Positions 9,209-16,685 of a stretch of 64,000 nt of DNA are shown in pieces; the first letter of the stretch is position 1, and each line of letters starts with the position of its first letter. The translations under genes and the position numbers were made by a program. Under the pieces are notes generated by a model that was not told the DNA's origin, ran no database searches, and saw only the letters and a list, made by a program, of their open reading frames with translations. Origin of the DNA: Chthoniobacteraceae bacterium (GTDB taxonomy: Bacteria; Verrucomicrobiota; Verrucomicrobiia; Chthoniobacterales; Chthoniobacteraceae); NCBI GenBank assembly GCA_947471505.1, contig CANIWM010000009.1, positions 1-64,000 of the forward strand. The letters run 5' to 3'.

Positions 9209-9868
9209 CTATCCCCGGTCAAGCGCGGCGAGGAGCGAGCGATCGATGCGCCCAGTCACGGCGAGTCCCCGGTCATCCTGAAAATGCTCGATAGCTCGGC
9301 GCGTGCGGGAGCCCATGTCGCCATCAATCGGGCCGGGATCATAGCCGCGGCGAGCGAGGAGAACCTGCACGTCGCGGACTTCCGAACGGTTCCCGTAGGA
9401 GCGGGATTCGGTGTAGGCGTAGTTCGGGCGGATGATGACCCAACTGCCGTCATACCAGTGGTAACTGTGATTATTCCACGAGTAGTCGCGACCTCTGTCC
9501 CAGCCTCGGTAGGCCGAGGAAGGAGCGCGATAGTATTGGTAGCTCGACCATCCCCTGTCGTCGTTGTGATTGGAGTCCCGATAATCATGACGTGTGCGGT
9601 CCGAGTAGCTATCGCTCGGCGTCCACTGCCGATCTCGCTGCTCGATCACGGTGGGTCGCTGCAGGATACTGCGGGCTTGCGACACCGAGCTACGAGCACG
9701 CTCCGAAGACTCGACTGCGGAGCGCAGCGCGACTTCTTTCTTCAAGGTCTTAGCGCCCTTCTCGTCCTTCTTCTTCTTGTCGTCGTCGTCCTTGGATTTT
9801 GCCAGCAGCGCCGGGCTGATGAGGGCACTGAGCGCGAGCGTCAGGCCGAAAGTGAATAGTTTTTTCAT
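9209..9868 (-). CDS. Exported peptidoglycan-binding domain protein
   Basis: A 219-residue protein. A signal peptide (residues 1-22, ending ALLAKSK) precedes a Lys/Asp-rich stretch. The centre is low-complexity, rich in Tyr, Arg, Asp, Ser and Trp. The last 60 residues form a PG_binding_1 fold: VQVLLARRGYDPGPIDGDMG followed by SRTRRAIEHFQ and GLAVTGRID. Such domains hold enzymes or structural proteins on the cell wall; no catalytic domain is visible here, so this is likely a wall-associated structural or adaptor protein. A TAGTTT hexamer lies six bases before the start, with no Shine-Dalgarno. The preceding 99 bases (9869-9967) contain no gene. Confidence 0.8.
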   Translation of the reverse strand: MKKLFTFGLTLALSALISPALLAKSKDDDDKKKKDEKGAKTLKKEVALRSAVESSERARSSVSQARSILQRPTVIEQRDRQWTPSDSYSDRTRHDYRDSNHNDDRGWSSYQYYRAPSSAYRGWDRGRDYSWNNHSYHWYDGSWVIIRPNYAYTESRSYGNRSEVRDVQVLLARRGYDPGPIDGDMGSRTRRAIEHFQDDRGLAVTGRIDRSLLAALDRG

Positions 9869-9967
9869 GGTGTAAAACTACATCGCAACTCACGACGACG
9901 GTGGCTGTATCAGCCGCTCGAACTCTCCCAAACACTCAAAACAACGACGTACGAAAAGCGCCGCCGT

Positions 9968-11089
9968 TTATACGTTGAACCGGAACTCCACCACGTCCCC
10001 ATCCCGCATCACGTATTCCTTGCCCTCGATGCGCAGCTTCCCGGTCTCGCGGCCTTTGCCCATCGATCCCAGCGCCACGAGGTCATCATAATGAATCACC
10101 TCCGCCGCGATAAACCCGCGCTCGAAATCCGTATGAATCACCCCCGCCGCTGCGGGCGCTTTATCCCCTGCCCTGATCGTCCACGCCCGCGTCTCCTGCT
10201 CGCCCGTCGTCAGATACGTCTGCAAACCCAGCAGATGATACACACCGCGAATCAGCTCGTTCACACCGCTACTCTTCACGCCCAACCCTGCGAGATACTC
10301 CGCAGCCTCCACCTCGCTCAAGTCCACCAACTCGCTCTCGATCTGCGCGCTGATCACCACCGTCTCCGTCCCGAAATGCGCCGACGCATACGCCCGCACC
10401 GCATCCACAAACGGCTTCGCCACACAATCCTGCCCCGCCGCCATTGCCGCCAAATCGGCCTCCGACACATTGCATGCAAAAATCGTCTGCTTCCCCGACA
10501 GCAAAAAGAACTCCTTCAGAAGCTTCTTCTCATCGTCCGAAAGCTCCAGCGTGCTCGCGGGCTTCCCGGCGTCCAAATGCGGCAGTAACTTCTCGCACAG
10601 CGCGATCTCCGCCTTGGCCAACTTATCCCCCGAGCGCGCGCCCTTGTTGTTCCGGTCCTTCCGCTTCTCGCACGCCGCCAAGTCCGACAAAATCAGCTCC
10701 GTATTGATCACCTCGATGTCCCGCACCGGGTCCACCGTCCCCGACACATGATGGATGTCCGAGTCCTCAAAACACCGCACCACCTGCACCAGCGCGTTCA
10801 CCTCGCGAATGTGGCTCAGGAACTTATTCCCCAGCCCCTCGCCCGAGCTTGCGCCCTTCACCAACCCCGCGATGTCCACAAACTCAATCGCCGCTGGCAC
10901 CAGCTTCTTACTCCCGCTGAGTTTGCTCAGCACGGCGAGGCGCGCATCCGGCACCACCACCATCCCCACATTCGGGTCGATGGTGCAGAACGGATAATTC
11001 GCCGCCTGCGCCTTGCGAGTGCGGGTCACCGCGTTAAAGAGAGTCGATTTCCCGACGTTTGGAAGTCCTACGATACCTGCTGCGAGCAT
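9968..11089 (-). CDS. ychF: Redox-regulated ATPase YchF (Obg/OLA1 family)
   Basis: A 373-residue cytoplasmic P-loop ATPase of the TRAFAC class that binds ribosomes. G1 GLPNVGKST is at residues 5-13 when translation starts at the ATG at 11087-11089. A longer frame reaches 11164, but that extension lacks family similarity and I rejected it. G3 reads DIAGLVKGAS, and the nucleotide-specificity motif is NVSE instead of NKxD, which is the ATP-preferring YchF hallmark. The C-terminus carries the TGS-like domain (TYLTTGEQETRAWTIRAG ... EYVMRDGDVVEFRFNV). Length agrees with the 360-370 residues usual for the family. It is a solitary minus-strand gene. Confidence 0.95.
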   Translation of the reverse strand: MLAAGIVGLPNVGKSTLFNAVTRTRKAQAANYPFCTIDPNVGMVVVPDARLAVLSKLSGSKKLVPAAIEFVDIAGLVKGASSGEGLGNKFLSHIREVNALVQVVRCFEDSDIHHVSGTVDPVRDIEVINTELILSDLAACEKRKDRNNKGARSGDKLAKAEIALCEKLLPHLDAGKPASTLELSDDEKKLLKEFFLLSGKQTIFACNVSEADLAAMAAGQDCVAKPFVDAVRAYASAHFGTETVVISAQIESELVDLSEVEAAEYLAGLGVKSSGVNELIRGVYHLLGLQTYLTTGEQETRAWTIRAGDKAPAAAGVIHTDFERGFIAAEVIHYDDLVALGSMGKGRETGKLRIEGKEYVMRDGDVVEFRFNV

Positions 11090-11182
11090 GATTTTTTGAT
11101 TGGTAAAAGTGAATGGTTGGCCTGCGAGGGCGCGCAATTCAGCGGAGAGCGGCGATGGGGGCAATGACGAATGTCAAATCCC

Positions 11183-12046
11183 CTACTTTCGCCACAACCA
11201 CCGCAGCGCCTCCGGGAAGATACTCCCGCCGTGCTTCGAGTTATGCCCATAGCCCTCCCCGAACTCGAAGCGCACGTCGTACTTCATATACCGCAGCGCC
11301 GCATCCATCTGCTTATTCGCCAGCGGCCAGTTCCCGAACGGATTATCCAAGTCCCCGCTCGCATCCTCCAAGAACACCCGCAGCGGCTTGCGCTCCGTCT
11401 TCCGGATCAGCGACGGATACGCATCCCCGCCCCGCAGATTCACAAAACTCCCAATCGTCGAGAGCACCTTCCGAAACGCATCCGGCCGCTCCCACGCCAC
11501 GGTGAACGAACAAATCCCCCCGCTGCTCGCCCCGCAAATCGCCCGCAGGTCCGGGTTCTTCGTCACCGGCCACTTCTTCTCCACCTCCGGAAAAATCTCC
11601 TCCAAAAGAAACCGAGCATACGCATCCCCCAGCCCATCATACTCTAGCGAACGATTGTTCGAGTTCCACTTCACCTTCGATAGATCCTCGCCCTCCTTCG
11701 GCTTGTGCCCAGGGTTCAAAAAAATCGCCACGCACGGCGGCATCTCGCCCCGCGCGATCAAATTATCAAACACCGTCGGCACCCGCCAACTCCCCTTCGG
11801 CCCGACGTAGTCATGCCCATCCTGAAACACCATCACCGCCGCCGAGCCATCCGCCTTATACTGCGCCGGCACATACACCCACCAATCCCGCGTCGTCCCC
11901 TCGAAAATCTTCGACTTCCACGGCTCCATCTTCGTCAGCACGCCGCGCGGCACGTTGGGCTGTTCGAGATGGTCGGGTGATTCGACAAATTCATCGGAGG
12001 CAAAAGCGGCGACGGTAAATGCGAGGATGGTAAGTGGAATGCGCAT
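11183..12046 (-). CDS. Secreted esterase, enterochelin-esterase (Fes/esterase D) type
   Basis: A 287-residue alpha/beta hydrolase. The ATG at 12044-12046 is chosen because it starts directly at a signal peptide ([19 protein letters not shown]); the open frame extends to 12124 without such a feature. [11 protein letters not shown] matches the strand and oxyanion loop of esterase-D/Fes-like proteins. [12 protein letters not shown] is the nucleophile elbow (G-x-S-x-G) and GHNSKHGG contains the likely catalytic His. Members cleave enterobactin, feruloyl-xylan or other esters, so a role in plant polysaccharide or siderophore breakdown is possible but unproven. It is divergent from the ECF sigma gene, with 99 bases of shared promoter DNA. 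Confidence 0.8.
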   Translation of the reverse strand: MRIPLTILAFTVAAFASDEFVESPDHLEQPNVPRGVLTKMEPWKSKIFEGTTRDWWVYVPAQYKADGSAAVMVFQDGHDYVGPKGSWRVPTVFDNLIARGEMPPCVAIFLNPGHKPKEGEDLSKVKWNSNNRSLEYDGLGDAYARFLLEEIFPEVEKKWPVTKNPDLRAICGASSGGICSFTVAWERPDAFRKVLSTIGSFVNLRGGDAYPSLIRKTERKPLRVFLEDASGDLDNPFGNWPLANKQMDAALRYMKYDVRFEFGEGYGHNSKHGGSIFPEALRWLWRK

Positions 12047-12106
12047 AGACCCGACTACATGCAGCGGCGGCACGCAAAGCGCAAGGCGGTTGCCACGTTC
12101 TCTTCC

Positions 12107-12145
12107 TTGTAACGCCTCGCACACCTCGCGCTATAACGGTTCGCC
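12107..12145 (+). promoter_or_regulatory. Candidate promoter of the ECF sigma gene
   Basis: TTGTAA (12107-12112) and TATAAC (12132-12137) are separated by 19 bases. The -10-like hexamer ends eight bases before the ATG at 12146. There is no Shine-Dalgarno in the gap, so a leaderless or near-leaderless mRNA would result. The spacing is longer than the usual 17, so the -35 assignment is weak. Confidence 0.3.
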
Positions 12146-12706
12146 ATGTCTCTTGCCACAGAAGCCGAAACTGCACTCGTCCACCGCGTCCGCGCCGGGG
12201 ATGCGCGTGCCTTCGAGCCGCTTCTGGATGAGCACCTGCCGCACATCCGCGCCTTCATCGCGCTGAAGCTGCCCGTCTCGCATCTCGTGGATGAGCTGGC
12301 GCATGAGGCATTCATTTTCGCCTTTCGGAAAATCGCGGACTTCCAGCCCGGCACCTCGCTGCGAGCGTGGCTGCGAGCGATTGCGTGGAACCTCGTCCGC
12401 TCCGAACTCCAGCGATACGCCCGCGAGCAGGCCAATCTTTCCAAATACGAGCTCGCCCGGCTGGCGGAAACAGAGCGCCACAACCGCGAGTCCGACGGCG
12501 AGGAAATCGAAGCGCTGCAGGACTGCCTCGACCGCGTGCCCGACGGCACCCGCCGCCTGCTCACGATGAAATACACCGAGCAACGCTCCACCGAGGAAAT
12601 GGCCGGCGTCCTCGGGCGCTCGCTGGAATGGATTCGCATCACGCTGTTCCGCGTCCGCAGTGAACTGCGCCGCTGCATCGAAGGGAAAACCCATGCCGCC
12701 CGCTGA
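12146..12706 (+). CDS. ECF-type RNA polymerase sigma factor
   Basis: A 186-residue sigma-70 family protein with only regions 2 and 4. Region 2 is seen in HLVDELAHEAFIFAFRKIADF followed by SLRAWLRAIAWNLVRSEL (the DxxQExF and W-x-x-xIAxN-like motifs). Region 4 reads LPDGTRRLLTMKY..RSTEEMAGVLGRSLEWIRITLFRVRSELRRCI, the helix-turn-helix for the -35 element. It directs RNA polymerase to a dedicated promoter set. The next gene overlaps its end by 14 bases and encodes a membrane protein that is positioned like an anti-sigma factor, so the pair probably senses an envelope signal. The target regulon is unknown. Confidence 0.9.
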   Translation: MSLATEAETALVHRVRAGDARAFEPLLDEHLPHIRAFIALKLPVSHLVDELAHEAFIFAFRKIADFQPGTSLRAWLRAIAWNLVRSELQRYAREQANLSKYELARLAETERHNRESDGEEIEALQDCLDRVPDGTRRLLTMKYTEQRSTEEMAGVLGRSLEWIRITLFRVRSELRRCIEGKTHAAR

Positions 12707-13997
12707 CGACCAACTCGCCGCGCTGCTCGACAGCGCACTTCCGCCCGATGCGCAGGCCGCCATCGAGGAGGCGCTTGCCGCCGATGCCGACCGCTTGCGC
12801 GAACTCCTCTCGCAAGAGCGCCTCGATGCCGCGCTGCGTGCGCTGCTTGGCGGCGACGAGGCGCACCTGCGGGTGAAAAAGGCCATCCTCGCCGAGCTAT
12901 CCAGCGGCGACTCAGCAGCGGCAAAAGCGCGACTCCTCGGCGCGCTCGCGACGCCCTCCGTGCAGACCGACCGCCGCTCGCTCGGGCTCGCGTGGCTCAC
13001 GCTGGCGGCTGCTGTGTGCGCGGTGGCGGCGTTCATTTTCTGGCCCCGCCCGCCAGCGCCGCAGCCCGTCGCCGATGTGGGGGACGTGCAGTTCACCGGC
13101 GAGTTCCCCGACCTCGATTCCAACACGCTCGCGGAGCTGGACCAAGCCCTCGCCGACACGATGCCTGCGCGCCGCATCCCCGGCTTGTGGCCTTTCGCCG
13201 CCGAGAGCCCGTGGAATCTCTCGCTCGGCAAAAACGCGCAGCTTGCCGCTGTCGAGGGAGTCTCGCTGGTGGGACTGGAGTTCACATTTATCGAGCGCCG
13301 CATCGTCCTCATCCGCGACAGCGATCCGCTCGTCCGTGTGCAGCTCCCGGACGGGCGAGCGCAGGCAGTGCATCTCGCCGAGAGCATCACCGGCGGCGGA
13401 ATGCGCGGCGGTTTCCCGCTCATCGCCGTGAACCTCCGCGAACACATGGTCATCGAGCTCTTCGGCCTCCGCCGCCCCTCGCTCAACGAAGCCTCTGCCG
13501 CCGCGCTCTCTCGCACGAACCTCCTCGGCCCCGGCATCGGCGGCAATGTCGCCAGCGCATTCGGCGGCTCCACGCTCGGCGGGATGATCCGCGCGGGCGA
13601 ACTCGAACGTGGCATCTTCCACGCCCTCGCCCTCCGCCTCCCCGCCGATGCGCTCGCCGGCTTCGTCTGGCCCGCCACTACCGCGCCCGCCGTGTCGGGC
13701 AACGGCAACCTCCACCTCGGCACACTCCTCGCGCTCCCGCCCGACTTCCTGCCCGAGTCCATCGCGCCCGCAGGCACCGCCGCCCACCGCATCGCCCGCG
13801 CCCTTCGCGACTACGGAGCCTACATCGTCGGCGTGGAGAAGGACGGCTACGCGGGCCTCGCGCTCGACGGCCTCGGTAGCCACCCCAACGTCCCGCGCGA
13901 GCTTCTCACACTGCTCAAAGTGGTGACCAACAACACCGCCGAGACTCCCGGCGGTGGCGGAGAGCGGCAGCAGTCCCCCGCTCCGCCGTGGCGCTAG
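12693..13997 (+). CDS. Membrane protein, putative anti-sigma partner with an exported C-terminal domain
   Basis: A 434-residue protein starting at ATG 12693; the open frame extends to 12660 but that would overlap the sigma gene more deeply. Residues 1-90 are a helical cytoplasmic region (LAALLDSALPPDAQAAIEEAL...), as in anti-sigma factors that hold the sigma factor. One transmembrane segment follows (about residues 92-113, LGLAWLTLAAAVCAVAAFIF). The remaining 320 residues should be outside the membrane. The C-terminal part (GIFHALALRLPADAL, FVWPA, IARALRDYGAYIVG) resembles an uncharacterised secreted domain seen in other bacterial exported proteins rather than FecR. The stop TAG at 13995-13997 coincides with the left end of a MITE-like element. 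Assignment as anti-sigma is by position and topology only. Confidence 0.65.
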   Translation: MPPADDQLAALLDSALPPDAQAAIEEALAADADRLRELLSQERLDAALRALLGGDEAHLRVKKAILAELSSGDSAAAKARLLGALATPSVQTDRRSLGLAWLTLAAAVCAVAAFIFWPRPPAPQPVADVGDVQFTGEFPDLDSNTLAELDQALADTMPARRIPGLWPFAAESPWNLSLGKNAQLAAVEGVSLVGLEFTFIERRIVLIRDSDPLVRVQLPDGRAQAVHLAESITGGGMRGGFPLIAVNLREHMVIELFGLRRPSLNEASAAALSRTNLLGPGIGGNVASAFGGSTLGGMIRAGELERGIFHALALRLPADALAGFVWPATTAPAVSGNGNLHLGTLLALPPDFLPESIAPAGTAAHRIARALRDYGAYIVGVEKDGYAGLALDGLGSHPNVPRELLTLLKVVTNNTAETPGGGGERQQSPAPPWR

Positions 13998-14227
13998 GGT
14001 GTGATTAAAAGTGGATTGCAAACGGGAACGGTACCAAAAGGGCGAAAGCCCCCAAGGAGGGGGAACGTCCCGTTCCCCTGAGGCGCGAAGCGCCTCCCTT
14101 AACCTGCGAGCAGCTCGGGAACCACTTCGTGGTTCAGGGGAACGAGACGTTCCCCCTCCTTGATGCGGATCCCGTCCGTGCGCCAACGTCTGCCCGCCTT
14201 TCCACTTTTCCACTTTTAACCACACCC
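13997..14227. mobile_element. MITE-like element with terminal inverted repeats and internal hairpins
   Basis: Terminal inverted repeats of 19 bases: GGGTGTGATTAAAAGTGGA at 13997-14015 pairs with 14209-14227, with a single mismatch. Inside, two 28-base arms (14053-14080 and 14135-14162) are inverted copies with one mismatch, and each arm is itself an 8-bp hairpin. Further perfect hairpins are at 14040-14051 (GAAA loop), 14081-14095 and 14120-14134. No ORF of its own is convincing. The left end begins at the last base of the TAG stop of the anti-sigma-like gene. No target-site duplication is evident. This fits a small non-autonomous transposable element or a complex REP-type element. Confidence 0.6.
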
Positions 14228-14255
14228 GGCGGTAACTCCCGGCCAAGTTCCCGGT

Positions 14256-14289
14256 TTGCCCGCCGCTGCGAGCGTGCTAGCCTGTCCGC
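14256..14289 (+). promoter_or_regulatory. Candidate promoter giving a leaderless mRNA
   Basis: TTGCCC (14256-14261), 16 bases, then TAGCCT (14278-14283), then six bases to the ATG at 14290. The short gap has no room for a Shine-Dalgarno. The arrangement resembles that upstream of the genes at 39573 and 12146. Confidence 0.4.
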
Positions 14290-14490
14290 ATGTCACTTGC
14301 TGAATTGAAATCTGAACTGCGCCAGATGCCGCGCGAAGAACGCCGCGAGGTTGCGAGGCTGCTGATCGAACTCGAACTCGAACTCGAACACGAGTCCGAG
14401 CCAGCGCCACGCGTCGCCGAGACTTTCGCGGATGCGAAAGCCTACGTTTTTGACAACTACGGCGACCTGCTGCGCCGTCTCACTCAGTAG
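14290..14490 (+). CDS. Small antitoxin-like protein, orphan
   Basis: A 66-residue acidic, helical protein. The N-terminal SLAELKSELRQMPREERREVARLLIELE resembles the N-terminal helix pair of small antitoxins and addiction-module proteins. The ending AKAYVFDNYGDLLRRLTQ is typical of antitoxin C-terminal tails. The following 179 bases (14491-14669) hold no convincing toxin ORF, so it may be an orphan or a relic. It lies next to the MITE-like element. The function is only suggested by composition and length. Confidence 0.5.
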   Translation: MSLAELKSELRQMPREERREVARLLIELELELEHESEPAPRVAETFADAKAYVFDNYGDLLRRLTQ

Positions 14491-14669
14491 CCGCGATGAT
14501 TGCGATCGCCCGGCACGAGCTGGACAAGGTCGGCCTGGCAGCACTCTTGCAGCGTCTCTTCGGCGGCTGACGCGGCCGCGAGCCGATCCCATTGCCAGAG
14601 GCGGGCACGCTCGATTTCGCGTGTGTATTGTTGCGGCGACGCACGCGGTGCGGCATACGCTCGGCCCCC

Positions 14670-16598
14670 ATGACCCAGTTCGACGCACAGACACTCATCT
14701 TTCTCCGCGCGCTTCGCGATCAATTCCCCACGGCGGAGGCGGCGCTCGCGGCCATCGCCGGGCTCCGCGCCATGCTCACCTTGCCAAAGGGCACCATTCA
14801 CGTCGTCAGCGACGTGCATGGCGAGTATGTGAAGCTCAAGCACATCATCAACAACGCCTCGGGCAGCCTTCGTCCGCTGGTGGACCAGACGTTCGGCGAG
14901 CGCCTCGGCGATGCGGAGAAGCTGGAGCTGCTCAACCTCATCTACTACCCGCGCGAGACGTTCATGCAGCAGACCTTCGCGGACGCGGCGGCGCGGCGAG
15001 TCTTCGTGCGGCGGGTGTGCGGGCTTGAGTTTGAAATCCTGCGCGTGCTCTCGCGGCGCTACGATATGGCGACGATGGAGGCCGTCTTCCCCGCCAGCTT
15101 CCGCGCGGCGTTTCGCGAGCTGCTCTACGGTGTGTATCTCCAGCGCAGCGCCGCCTATTTCGATGCGCTGTTGGAGCCGATCTTAGAGCACGGGCGCGAG
15201 CTGGATTTCCTGCGGCTCACGGCGCGCGTCATTCGCAATCTGCTCATCTCGGAGCTGATCGTCGCGGGCGATTTCGGCGACCGTGGTCCGCGCATTGACC
15301 GCGTGATCGATGTCGTCATGCACCAGCCGAACGTGGCGATTACGTGGGGCAATCACGATGCGTCGTGGCTCGGCGCGTGCCTCGGCAGCGACGCCTGCAT
15401 CGCCACGGTGCTGCGCTTTTCGCTGCGGTACCGGCGGCTCTCGCAGCTTGAGGAAGGCTACGGCATCCCGCTCGCGCCGCTGGAGAAACTGGCGCGCGAT
15501 GTGTATGGCGACGACCCCGCCACGCAGTTCGCCTGCAAGGGCGTGGGGCTGCGCGAGCCGCTGCAAATGGCGCGGATGCAAAAGGCCATCGCCATCATCC
15601 AGTTCAAGCTCGAAGGCCAGCTCATCGCGCGCAACCCGCAGTTCCGCCTCGCCCACCGCGACCTTCTCCCGCTCATCGACCCGAAGGCCGGGACCATCAC
15701 GCTCGAAGGCAAAACGCACGCTCTCGTAGATACGCATCTGCCCACGATGGACTGGGCAAACCCGAACGCCCTCAGCCCCGACGAGCAGGCGTGCATCGAG
15801 CGGCTGCGGCGCTCCTTTTTGCAAAGCCCGGTGCTCTGGCAGCAGATGCGTTTCCTCGCGCAAAAAGGGTCGATGTGGCTGCGGCGCGACGAGAACCTCA
15901 TCTTCCACGCCTGCGTCCCCGTGGATGCGAAGGGCGAGTTTCTCCCGATGGAAATCAACGGGCGCGAACTGCGGGGCCGCGCGCTCTTCGACGAGCTGAA
16001 CCTCGTCGTCCAACGCGCCGTCCGCACGAACGACCCGCAGTGCCTCGACCTGCTCTGGTACTTGTGGGGCAGCCCGCTCTCGCCGCTCTTCGGCAAGGAC
16101 AAGATGACCACGCTCGAAGGCTACTTCATCGCCGACAAACACACGCACCACGAGACGAAGAACCCGTATTTCGAGCTGATCCACGAGCCGTGGTTTTGCC
16201 AGAAAGTGCTCGCCGAATTCGGCTGCGACCCCGAGCGCGGGCTCATCGTGAACGGCCACGTCCCGGTGAAAATCGCGCAGGGCGAATCCCCGCTGAAACG
16301 CAGCGGCCAAGCCGTGACGATCGACGGCGCATTCTCCGAAGCCTACGGCGACAAAGGCTACACGCTCGTCCTCGACGCCGAGCACACGTCAATCGCGCTG
16401 CACCACCATTTCGAGAGCGTCTCCGACGCCATCCACGAAGGCGCGGACATCATCCCCACCATCGAGCACATCCGCACCTACCCGCACCCCCGCACCGTCG
16501 CCGACACCGAATGCGGCGAGCGCCTGCGCAACGAAATCGCCGCACTCGAGAAACTGATCGCCGCCTACGAGAGCAACGCGATCCACGAGTTCAGCTAG
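14670..16598 (+). CDS. fbp: Fructose-1,6-bisphosphatase, class III
   Basis: A 642-residue calcineurin-fold phosphatase that hydrolyses fructose 1,6-bisphosphate to fructose 6-phosphate in gluconeogenesis. Metal-binding motifs are in order: SDVHGEY (near residue 49), GDFGDRGPRIDRV (about 200), WGNHDASWLG (about 228) and NGHVPVK (about 530). The length of about 640 residues is as in the class III enzymes of Firmicutes and some Verrucomicrobiota, far longer than class I. The ATG at 14670 is chosen; the ORF extends to 14592 with residues that do not match the family. A TTGCGG/CATACG promoter-like pair precedes it. It is a single gene, 87 bases before the restriction-modification gene. Confidence 0.92.
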   Translation: MTQFDAQTLIFLRALRDQFPTAEAALAAIAGLRAMLTLPKGTIHVVSDVHGEYVKLKHIINNASGSLRPLVDQTFGERLGDAEKLELLNLIYYPRETFMQQTFADAAARRVFVRRVCGLEFEILRVLSRRYDMATMEAVFPASFRAAFRELLYGVYLQRSAAYFDALLEPILEHGRELDFLRLTARVIRNLLISELIVAGDFGDRGPRIDRVIDVVMHQPNVAITWGNHDASWLGACLGSDACIATVLRFSLRYRRLSQLEEGYGIPLAPLEKLARDVYGDDPATQFACKGVGLREPLQMARMQKAIAIIQFKLEGQLIARNPQFRLAHRDLLPLIDPKAGTITLEGKTHALVDTHLPTMDWANPNALSPDEQACIERLRRSFLQSPVLWQQMRFLAQKGSMWLRRDENLIFHACVPVDAKGEFLPMEINGRELRGRALFDELNLVVQRAVRTNDPQCLDLLWYLWGSPLSPLFGKDKMTTLEGYFIADKHTHHETKNPYFELIHEPWFCQKVLAEFGCDPERGLIVNGHVPVKIAQGESPLKRSGQAVTIDGAFSEAYGDKGYTLVLDAEHTSIALHHHFESVSDAIHEGADIIPTIEHIRTYPHPRTVADTECGERLRNEIAALEKLIAAYESNAIHEFS

Positions 16599-16685
16599 AC
16601 CTGCGGGCTTCTCCGAAGACGCAACCGGGCACGCAAGAAGTCAGGAAACTTGCCAAGCCCCTCCACGCCCGCCAACGTCTCGCCC

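Noticed and set aside
9968-11164. Longer YchF start at 11164
   Set aside because: The first 25 residues do not fit the family; the usual start MLAAGIVGLPNVGKST is at 11089.
12912-14246. 444-residue and 553-residue minus-strand ORFs opposite the sigma/anti-sigma genes
   Set aside because: Antisense frames of high-GC genes; one runs through the MITE-like element and translates its palindromes, with no domain.
14484-14843. Minus-strand ORF of 119 residues between the orphan antitoxin and fbp
   Set aside because: Its ending looks faintly protein-like, but it overlaps the 5' part of fbp antisense and no family is recognised. No partner toxin can be supported.
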